Assembly: GCA_002422725.1 (NCBI GenBank)
Contig: DITE01000029.1
Span: 1 to 12,539 of the forward strand
Reading direction: 5' to 3'
Length of the DNA stretch: 12,539 nt
From: Bacteroidales bacterium UBA6192
GTDB taxonomy: Bacteria; Bacteroidota; Bacteroidia; Bacteroidales; F082
In this document: piece after piece, positions 8,043-12,539 of the stretch
Layout of the letters: each line of letters starts with the position of its first letter
Numbering within the stretch: position 1 is the first letter of the stretch
Made by a program: the position numbers and the translations under genes
The notes under the pieces: model-generated
Database searches by the model: none
What the model was told of the DNA's origin: nothing
What the model saw: only the letters and a program-made list of their open reading frames with translations

Positions 8043-9341
8043 ATGAAAAGTGATTCATCACCTCCGGGAAAAGGATTCAGGTCGTTCAACCGAAATTACT
8101 GGGTAGCTATCATTATGGAGTTCTTCGAAAGAGGCTCCTATTATGGTGTAATGTCAGTGCTGTCGGTGTATCTGGTGTTGGATGTAGCCAGCGGCGGGCT
8201 TGGCTTTTCGAAGGAAAGTGTCGGAGTCATCAAGAGTACCATTACTCCATTGCTCTATTTACTTCCCATTTTGTCGGGAGCATTAGCCGATCGGTTTGGA
8301 TATCGTCGGTTGCTGATGTTTTCGTTTGTGATCATGAGTCTGGGATATTTTTTAACAAGCATGGTGTCATCTTACACCCTTGTGTTTCTCAGCTTGCTCC
8401 TGATGGCAGTCGGAGCAGGATTCTTCAAACCCATTATTTCAGGAACCATTGCCCGCGAAACCGATGAAAGCAATAGTGGACTGGGATTTGGAATTTTTTA
8501 TTGGTCAATTAATTTAGGTGCTTTTATATTTCCCCTTATCCTGATCCCATATCTGAAAGGTATTTCCTGGTCTTACATATTCATCATGGCTTCCATAGGC
8601 ACAGGCTGGCTATTGATTCTTAATATCTTTTTCTTCAGAGAACCGCCAAGGCCATCCAGCACCAAATCAGTATTTCAGGTTTTAAAAGGGGTGGTACTCG
8701 TTCTGAAAGACTTCAGGTTTGTGGTGATGATTGTGATCTATTCCATGTTCTGGATCTTATATTTTCAAATGTTCGATACTGTTTTATGGTATCTCACCGA
8801 ATATGTGGACATGAGCCCTGTAAACAGCACCGTCAACAGTTTGATGGCACGGATGGGTGCACAAACTGACTGGAAATTTGAAGCCGAACATGTTACCGTT
8901 ATCAATGCGGGTACAATTATTGCCCTGCAGTTGATTGTTTCAGCCTTGGTGAAAAACACCAAAGCCCTGCCCACCATGATTGTTGGTATTGCAATGGGAA
9001 CAGTTGGCATGGCCATACTTTCCGTTTCGATGCATGCCTGGGTATTTATAGCCGGTATCATTATTTTTTCAATCGGGGAGATGACTGCACACCCAAAATT
9101 TATATCATATGTTGGACTGATTGCCCCGCCAGACAAAAAAGCCCTTTATCTGGGCTATTCCTTTCTTTACGGGGTGATCGGAAGCGGTATCGGAGGCATT
9201 CTCGGTGCAAGCATGTATGTTCACTTTGTGGATGGATTGCAGCGCCCTGGTTTGTTGTGGTTCATTTTTAGTCTGATAGGTGTGTTGACAATTATCGGTT
9301 TATTGCTCTACAACAAATTCCTTGCCCCACGCGAAAAATAA
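8043..9341 (+). CDS. POT/PTR family proton-coupled oligopeptide transporter (MFS)
   Basis: A 432-residue, highly hydrophobic inner-membrane protein with about 12 membrane segments. The first helix carries the POT proton-coupling motif ExxER followed by YYG (Glu26, Glu29, Arg30 in MEFFERGSYYG). MFS motif A follows between helices 2 and 3 (SGALADRFGYRR, Asp83-Arg84). The PTR2 signature appears as FYWSINLGA (residues 152-160). Together these point to symport of di/tripeptides or related small molecules with protons. Helices 7-8 flank an insertion (about 257-285, with MSPVNSTVNS) predicted to be extra-membrane. POT proteins are usually 450-520 residues, so this one is compact but ends normally (LLYNKFLAPREK). 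The ATG at 8043 was chosen because the longer TTG start falls in the promoter. It is monocistronic, 120 nt after the DUF4249 gene. The exact substrate cannot be told from sequence. Confidence 0.92.
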   Translation: MKSDSSPPGKGFRSFNRNYWVAIIMEFFERGSYYGVMSVLSVYLVLDVASGGLGFSKESVGVIKSTITPLLYLLPILSGALADRFGYRRLLMFSFVIMSLGYFLTSMVSSYTLVFLSLLLMAVGAGFFKPIISGTIARETDESNSGLGFGIFYWSINLGAFIFPLILIPYLKGISWSYIFIMASIGTGWLLILNIFFFREPPRPSSTKSVFQVLKGVVLVLKDFRFVVMIVIYSMFWILYFQMFDTVLWYLTEYVDMSPVNSTVNSLMARMGAQTDWKFEAEHVTVINAGTIIALQLIVSALVKNTKALPTMIVGIAMGTVGMAILSVSMHAWVFIAGIIIFSIGEMTAHPKFISYVGLIAPPDKKALYLGYSFLYGVIGSGIGGILGASMYVHFVDGLQRPGLLWFIFSLIGVLTIIGLLLYNKFLAPREK

Positions 9342-9602
9342 TCAACATCCTTTGTTTATCGATTCAGTTACAGACTGATTATAAGGGTAATTGCAAGCCA
9401 TGACAGGAACTCCCGTCAAAATTGGAAATTGATTTGCTTAGGTCAACAGGGTTGATGTGAATGCAGCCTTTGATGATTATTCCATTTCTTTACCAAAGTG
9501 CTCAGAAAAGCGTATCCATGCTTCACCAATTATATGCACGTCATTGTTGGGGCTAACCTAATTTTGGGTCAGTTAGGAGTATTATTCCCAAAAGTTCAAT
9601 AA

Positions 9603-9675
9603 GCCTTTTGTGTATATTCAAAAAGGCAATATGTGTCAAAATACAGCACTTTGATGCTGTTCATTTTGATATATG
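9603..9675 (+). other. two adjacent hairpins, candidate structured RNA or leader element
   Basis: Hairpin A pairs GCCTTTTG (9603-9610) with CAAAAAGGC (9619-9627), one bulge, 8-nt loop. Hairpin B pairs TCAAAAT plus ACAGCA (9636-9648) with TGCTGT plus ATTTTGA (9655-9669), a 13-bp stem with a 2-nt bulge (9661-9662) and a 6-nt loop. B extends outward to 9630-9675 by six more pairs, three of them G-U. The G-U pairs would be A-C mismatches in the opposite RNA, favouring a plus-strand transcript. A possible -7 element lies about 40 bp upstream (9559-9566). No T-run follows, so a discrete small RNA with its own terminator is not supported. It may be an mRNA leader or end structure, or chance in AT-rich DNA. 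Confidence 0.35.
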
Positions 9676-9795
9676 ATGGATAAAATACAGGGAGTAGGCA
9701 AAATATTGAAATATGCTAACAAGTTGATATGCAGTTACTACTATTATTGATATTTGGAAAATATGACTAATTGGAAAAATATTTTCAATTCTAAG

Positions 9796-9856
9796 TTAGA
9801 AAATTGTATTTTATGTATTAAATTTGTGAAAAATTTAATACTATGAAATTTTCTAA
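9796..9856. repeat. nested palindrome over the promoter and start codon of the AT-hook gene
   Basis: The inner inverted repeat is perfect over 11 bp: GTATTAAATTT (9815-9825) and AAATTTAATAC (9831-9841), separated by GTGAA. The outer inverted repeat is perfect over 10 bp: TTAGAAAATT (9796-9805) and AATTTTCTAA (9847-9856). The outer left arm covers the expected -33 region, the inner left arm contains most of the -7 element, and the right arms bracket the ATG at 9843. This is the arrangement of an operator, or of a structure that hides the start codon if a longer transcript is made. Confidence 0.6.
9819..9826 (+). promoter_or_regulatory. -7 promoter element of the AT-hook gene
   Basis: TAAATTTG is an exact TAnnTTTG match 16 bp before the ATG. 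The predicted start site is near 9830-9833, giving a leader of only about 10-13 nt, AT-rich and without a Shine-Dalgarno sequence. No TTTG lies at the usual -33 spacing. The element sits inside the inner arm of the nested palindrome. Confidence 0.55.
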
Positions 9857-10445
9857 TAAACTGAATGAGTTCGATATACTCGACCTTTTGAATGAGTATC
9901 ATTCTGAGTTGAGAAAACTCAAATATAAGACGGATTATGTTAAAAGAAAAGTTGCTGAACTCGAAGATCACTATAATCTTTTAAAATCAAAAAGCCGCTA
10001 CCGCTCAGAAATGTCAACCGGTGAATCGAAATCAATCGTTCAATCGGATGATGACGCCACACAAAAAAATGAGGTGGAAGTGGTAAAGCCAAGAAGAGGC
10101 CGTCCAGCCAAACCAAAAAGAGAAATCATTACAGAAAAGTCCAAGTCACGGAAACCTTACCCCTTGTCAATTTGGGACAACATGATTCTGAATAGTTTGA
10201 AGGAGAATGGTAAGGCAATGCTCAGCAAATCAATTATTGAAGCTGTTGGAGTGAAAGCCGTTGAAGCCGGGATTTTTGATAACGAAGAAAAATTGAAATC
10301 AAAAATTAACCAATGCCTTGTAAAGCTTGCCAACAAACGTAGCGATGTGAAAAAGGTAAACTACAAAGGAAAAGGATTTGGCTATGCCCTCCCTGTTTGG
10401 TATGATGAAAAAGGCAAGCTAAGAAAAGAGCACGGATTGAAATAG
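9843..10445 (+). CDS. AT-hook DNA-binding protein with coiled coil and putative winged helix
   Basis: A basic 200-residue cytoplasmic protein that I cannot assign to a named family. Residues ~8-52 are heptad-like and charged (LLNEYHSELRKLKYK), consistent with a coiled coil for oligomerisation. An acidic, flexible linker follows (~53-80). Residues 83-90 (PRRGRPAK) are a classic AT-hook core, R-GRP, which binds the minor groove of AT-rich DNA. Residues ~104-188 look like a compact winged-helix-type domain: a helix at WDNMILNSLKENG, a helix-turn-helix-like SKSIIEAVG, a helix at EEKLKSKINQCLVKLA, and a beta wing ending KGFGYALPVWYDE. Such domains occur in chromatin-like or regulatory proteins. 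It is monocistronic, with its own palindromic promoter, and converges on the DUF1289 gene. A nucleoid-associated or transcription-regulating role, possibly autoregulated, is inference. Gene reality is strong: full length, coherent composition, promoter present. Confidence 0.85.
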   Translation: MKFSNKLNEFDILDLLNEYHSELRKLKYKTDYVKRKVAELEDHYNLLKSKSRYRSEMSTGESKSIVQSDDDATQKNEVEVVKPRRGRPAKPKREIITEKSKSRKPYPLSIWDNMILNSLKENGKAMLSKSIIEAVGVKAVEAGIFDNEEKLKSKINQCLVKLANKRSDVKKVNYKGKGFGYALPVWYDEKGKLRKEHGLK

Positions 10446-10514
10446 GCTGATTTCCTCACTATCGGATTTGAAGGTCATACTATAAACACTTAGTATTGAT
10501 CTCTAAGCAAAATA

Positions 10515-10561
10515 AGGTGACTATTGTGGCATTGGATCAACCAAAACCATAATAGTCACCT
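10515..10561. terminator. long hairpin between convergent genes, likely bidirectional terminator
   Basis: Arms AGGTGACTATTGTGG (10515-10529) and CCATAATAGTCACCT (10547-10561) pair over 15 bp with one G-U. The loop folds further through TTGG (10532-10535) and CCAA (10541-10544). On the plus strand CCTTTTTCC follows; on the minus strand TATTTTGCTT follows. The hairpin starts 70 nt after the AT-hook gene stop. The stop codon of the minus-strand DUF1289 gene (10537-10539) lies in the apical loop and its last codons form one arm. Confidence 0.7.
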
Positions 10562-10746
10562 CCTTTTTCCTGACGCCTTTTATGGGTATTATCGATTACT
10601 TTTTGTTTTTCGTCATTACTCAGGCCGTCCCATTTAGCTACTTCTTCGATAGATCGGAAACAACCAATACAAATTTTATCATCATCATAGGTGCATATCA
10701 ACTGACACGGTGATTTCACATTTTTTTTAATCATATTTTTATTCAT
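10537..10746 (-). CDS. DUF1289 domain small four-cysteine protein
   Basis: A 69-residue protein matching DUF1289 throughout: SPC at 12-14, then Cys18, Cys26 and Cys29 (spacing C-x3-C-x7-C-x2-C, with CIGCFRS), followed by the helical EEVAKW (Trp39) and the LSNDEKQKVI segment. The four cysteines suggest binding of zinc or an iron-sulfur cluster; the family's function is not established. The frame can be extended to a TTG at 10779, which I reject. ATG 10746 gives MNKNMIKK, and ATG 10734 (MIKKNVKSPC) is equally possible and closer to the usual ~60-residue length. The C-terminus ends in a Gly/Tyr-rich tail (GGDYYGFG). The gene is single, downstream of the propeller lipoprotein on the same strand but separated from it by a terminator. 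No clear own promoter was found. Confidence 0.85.
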   Translation of the reverse strand: MNKNMIKKNVKSPCQLICTYDDDKICIGCFRSIEEVAKWDGLSNDEKQKVIDNTHKRRQEKGGDYYGFG

Positions 10747-10818
10747 TAAGAAGTAATTGTGAGCTTTCTGTTTTCCCAAATACTGTTCTGATATCTATTG
10801 CTCAACAGACAATTACAT

Positions 10819-10845
10819 AAAAAAAACAATCAACTCACTGATTTG
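10819..10845 (-). terminator. intrinsic terminator of the udk-propeller operon
   Basis: On the minus strand CAAATCA (10845-10839) and TGATTG (10832-10827) form a short AT-rich stem with one bulge and a 6-nt loop, followed directly by eight T residues (10826-10819). It lies 21 nt beyond the propeller gene stop. The stem is weak, but the T8 tract is a good termination signal. Confidence 0.55.
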
Positions 10846-10866
10846 TTTCATCCTGCAAACATAATA

Positions 10867-11853
10867 TCAATCGGAAATCTGAAGGTAAGCCAGACCTTTG
10901 GTTTTGGTCGAAAACCAGATTTTACCTTCCTGATCAACAACAATTCCGGTAATCCAGTTGTCGGGTAATCCGTTGATGGTTGTATAACTTTTCCAGTTGG
11001 ATCCATCAAAAGAGGAAACCCCATAAGGAGTGCCGAACCAAAGTGTACCATCCAGATCTTCCCCAATAGCATCCACACGGTTAAATATCAGTCCGTTGGA
11101 AGTAGAATAATCAACAAATCCATCACCGGCAAACATCGAAACGCCAGCGAGAGTGCCAACCCACAAACGGTTTTTACTGTCAACAAAAATGTTAACGACA
11201 AAATCGGCCAACACATTCTCTGCCAAATAAGTTGTCCAGACATTGTTGTCAAAACCAGAAATACCGAACTCTGTGCCAAACCATTTCTTATTGTTTCTGT
11301 CAATCGCCAATGTTCTTACTATGTTGTAAACCAAAGCATTTCCTTCCTCTTTCTGATAAATTGTCCAGTTGTTTCCTTTGAGCAACGACACGCCTTTTCC
11401 AGTGGCAAACCAGGGATTATTGTTCGCATCGAGGGCAATGTCGTAAACATAATTATAACTGATGCCTGAATTTTCAACATCATAACTTTTCCATTGGCCG
11501 TTGTCGAAAAACGAGGCTCCGTAAGGGGTCGCAAACCAAATTTTATTTGTTTCCTGAACTGCAATACTATTGACCTGGTGATACAATAAACCTTGAGGAG
11601 TGTTATAGGATGACCATGTGCCGTCAATGTAACGGGACACGCCAAACTCTGTACCCACCCAGACAGCGCCCGAGGGGTCAATGGCAATACAATTCACATA
11701 GTTGCTCACAAGTCCATTCTTTGCGGTAAGATAAGTCCAGTTTTCAGCAGGTCCGCTAAATTTGTCTTTGCCACACGAAAAATTTGTCATCATAATTACC
11801 GGAAAAATGAAAAACAACAACAGCCAGCTGCTTTTGTAGTTGAACAATTTCAT
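10867..11853 (-). CDS. lipoprotein with seven-repeat beta-propeller (two-component-regulator propeller type)
   Basis: A 328-residue protein starting at ATG 11853; the longer TTG at 11859 overlaps the udk stop and is rejected. Residues 1-26 are a lipoprotein signal (hydrophobic 10-22, then TNFSC) with Cys27 as the lipidated residue. The rest is seven repeats of about 41 residues (key Trp at 65, 106, 148, 191, 231, 272, 313; spacing 40-43). Each has the pattern I..D..G.[IL]W.[GA]T..G[VI]S.[FY]....W..Y, and a repeated NGL motif occurs in several. This matches the Reg_prop repeat found in the periplasmic sensor half of Bacteroidota hybrid two-component systems, but here it stands alone with no kinase or DNA-binding part. 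Seven repeats would close one propeller. It is likely an envelope-anchored binding or scaffold protein; the ligand is unknown. The 2-nt spacing to udk indicates co-transcription. Confidence 0.88.
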   Translation of the reverse strand: MKLFNYKSSWLLLFFIFPVIMMTNFSCGKDKFSGPAENWTYLTAKNGLVSNYVNCIAIDPSGAVWVGTEFGVSRYIDGTWSSYNTPQGLLYHQVNSIAVQETNKIWFATPYGASFFDNGQWKSYDVENSGISYNYVYDIALDANNNPWFATGKGVSLLKGNNWTIYQKEEGNALVYNIVRTLAIDRNNKKWFGTEFGISGFDNNVWTTYLAENVLADFVVNIFVDSKNRLWVGTLAGVSMFAGDGFVDYSTSNGLIFNRVDAIGEDLDGTLWFGTPYGVSSFDGSNWKSYTTINGLPDNWITGIVVDQEGKIWFSTKTKGLAYLQISD

Positions 11854-11855
11854 AT

Positions 11856-12470
11856 TCAATCGCTTTGAAGGTTCATACGGATTCTTGATGTTAAAATATC
11901 AATCGCCACCTGATTGGCGCCTCCCTGAGGGATAATGATGTCGGCATATCGCTTTGTCGGATCGATAAACTGCAAATGCATGGGTTTAACAAAATGCTCG
12001 TAGTGTCGTAATACATCGGTAAACGACCTGCCCCTTTCTTCAATATCGCGTTGAATAATGCGTATCAGCCTGTCGTCGCCGTCGGTATCAACATAAATTT
12101 TTATATCCATTCTTTCACGCAGCTGAGCATTTGTCAACACTAATATCCCCTCAACAATCATAACCTTCGTGGGTTTCACAGGAATGGTTTCGGCTGAACG
12201 GGCACAACTTACATAGGAATAAATTGGCATCGGGATGGTTTCACCCTGCTTCAAGCGGTCTATGTGATTGATAAGCAGATCGAACTCGATTGAAGAGGGA
12301 TGATCAAAGTTGATCTTTTTTCGCTCTTCCTGACTCAGGTGGCCATTGTCCCAGTAATAGGCGTCCTGCGAGATCACCGACACTGAACTACCAGGCAAAG
12401 CCCTGATAATCTTTTTTACAACAGTTGTTTTGCCCGAACCTGACCCTCCAGCTATACCAATAATCAGCAT
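11856..12470 (-). CDS. udk: uridine kinase (uridine/cytidine kinase)
   Basis: A 204-residue cytoplasmic enzyme that phosphorylates uridine and cytidine to UMP and CMP with ATP or GTP, in pyrimidine salvage. A P-loop is at residues 8-16 (GGSGSGKTT). QDAYYW (35-40) and FDHPSSIEFD (55-64) fit the nucleoside-binding region, with Asp36 in the position of the family's catalytic base. VEGIL (107-111) follows, then the lid-region RDIEERGRSF (141-150) and the conserved HLQFIDPTKRYADIIIPQGG (165-184). Length agrees with bacterial Udk (E. coli about 213). The start is ATG 12470, giving MLIIGIAGG; the frame extends to a TTG at 12500, which is the end of a promoter -7 element and is rejected. It is the first gene of a two-gene unit with the propeller lipoprotein 2 nt downstream (TGAATATG), and the window ends 69 bp upstream. 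Confidence 0.95.
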   Translation of the reverse strand: MLIIGIAGGSGSGKTTVVKKIIRALPGSSVSVISQDAYYWDNGHLSQEERKKINFDHPSSIEFDLLINHIDRLKQGETIPMPIYSYVSCARSAETIPVKPTKVMIVEGILVLTNAQLRERMDIKIYVDTDGDDRLIRIIQRDIEERGRSFTDVLRHYEHFVKPMHLQFIDPTKRYADIIIPQGGANQVAIDILTSRIRMNLQSD

Positions 12471-12471
12471 G

Positions 12472-12518
12472 ATGAAAAATGATTTCTGAAATGAGGTCAA
12501 ATGTATGAAAAATGATTT
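12472..12518 (-). repeat. 14-bp direct repeat in the udk promoter and leader
   Basis: AAATCATTTTTCAT (minus-strand reading) occurs twice, at 12518-12505 and 12485-12472, offset by 33 bp, about three helical turns. One copy ends at the -7 element and overlaps its first base (12505); the other ends one base before the start ATG. Function is unknown and it may be chance. Confidence 0.4.
12498..12505 (-). promoter_or_regulatory. -7 promoter element of udk operon
   Basis: TACATTTG on the minus strand matches TAnnTTTG exactly. It predicts a start site near 12493 and a leader of roughly 23 nt. No clear TTTG -33 element is seen at normal spacing within the few bases left in the window. Confidence 0.55.
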
Positions 12519-12539
12519 GAAATCCGATCAGGAAAAAAA

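Larger units (their letters stand above)
9342..9842. other. 501-bp intergenic region with hairpins and an AT-rich promoter zone
   Basis: No convincing coding sequence is present. The first ~200 bp shows nothing clear and has no strong terminator after the POT gene. A TAnnTTTG match (TAATTTTG) occurs at 9559-9566 without a good -33 partner, and two hairpins follow at 9603-9675 (separate entry). From about 9720 the DNA becomes AT-rich (22 G+C in 120 bp over 9721-9840, about 18%). It carries short inverted repeats at 9750-9764 (ATATTT/AAATAT) and 9769-9790 (a 22-bp imperfect palindrome, 9 of 11 pairs), then the nested palindrome at the next gene. Confidence 0.7.

Noticed and set aside
9469..9603. 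Short plus-strand open stretches (32-43 codons) in the gap after the POT gene.
   Set aside because: No start signal, no recognisable domain, and similar lengths are expected by chance. A pseudogene remnant is possible but unproven.
9750..9790. Short inverted repeats ATATTT/AAATAT and a 22-bp imperfect palindrome as possible attachment or transposon-end sites.
   Set aside because: No integrase, transposase, target duplication or tRNA is nearby; AT-rich DNA readily gives such palindromes. They are noted only as part of the AT-rich promoter zone.
10856..10863. A minus-strand TATGTTTG promoter-like element just after the propeller gene.
   Set aside because: It lies upstream of the T8 terminator at 10819-10845, so transcripts from it would end before the DUF1289 gene, and no -33 element accompanies it.
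11319..11687. A 122-codon minus-strand ORF inside the propeller gene.
   Set aside because: Its apparent internal periodicity comes from the repeated propeller sequence read in another frame; it is a shadow.

Overview
The window looks like chromosomal DNA of a Bacteroidota bacterium, probably Bacteroidales-like. The signs are paired DUF3857/transglutaminase-like exported proteins, a TonB-dependent receptor with an N-terminal carboxypeptidase-regulatory-like domain next to a DUF4249 lipoprotein, several Bacteroidota-style lipoproteins, few Shine-Dalgarno sequences, and TAnnTTTG promoter -7 elements upstream of several genes. No rRNA, tRNA, CRISPR array, insertion sequence or phage gene was recognised.

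Layout. (1) Positions 1-3635, plus strand: two translationally coupled DUF3857/transglutaminase-like genes. The first is cut by the window edge and keeps a Cys-His-Glu catalytic set; the second has lost the Cys and His. (2) 3759-4424, minus strand: an unrecognised lipoprotein gene that converges on the pair. (3) 4697-7922, plus strand: a TonB-dependent receptor and a DUF4249 lipoprotein in one transcription unit, likely an outer-membrane uptake pair. (4) 8043-9341, plus strand: a POT/PTR-family proton-coupled peptide transporter with its own promoter. (5) 9342-9842: a 501-bp gap with two adjacent hairpins, becoming very AT-rich (about 18% G+C over 9721-9840). (6) 9843-10445, plus strand: a 200-aa coiled-coil/AT-hook/putative winged-helix DNA-binding protein whose promoter and start codon lie in a nested palindrome. 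(7) 10537-10746, minus strand: a small DUF1289 four-cysteine protein, separated from gene 6 by a long hairpin. (8) 12470-10867, minus strand: uridine kinase (udk) followed after 2 nt by a lipoprotein with a seven-repeat beta-propeller, ending in a U8 terminator.

Most of the window is ordinary envelope and transport biology. I see no defence island or obviously new multi-gene system. The parts most worth a second look are the AT-hook gene with its palindromic control region, the structured element at 9603-9675, and the active/inactive transglutaminase pair. Several apparent long ORF starts are TTG codons. I preferred downstream ATGs; in two cases the TTG is the end of a promoter -7 element.
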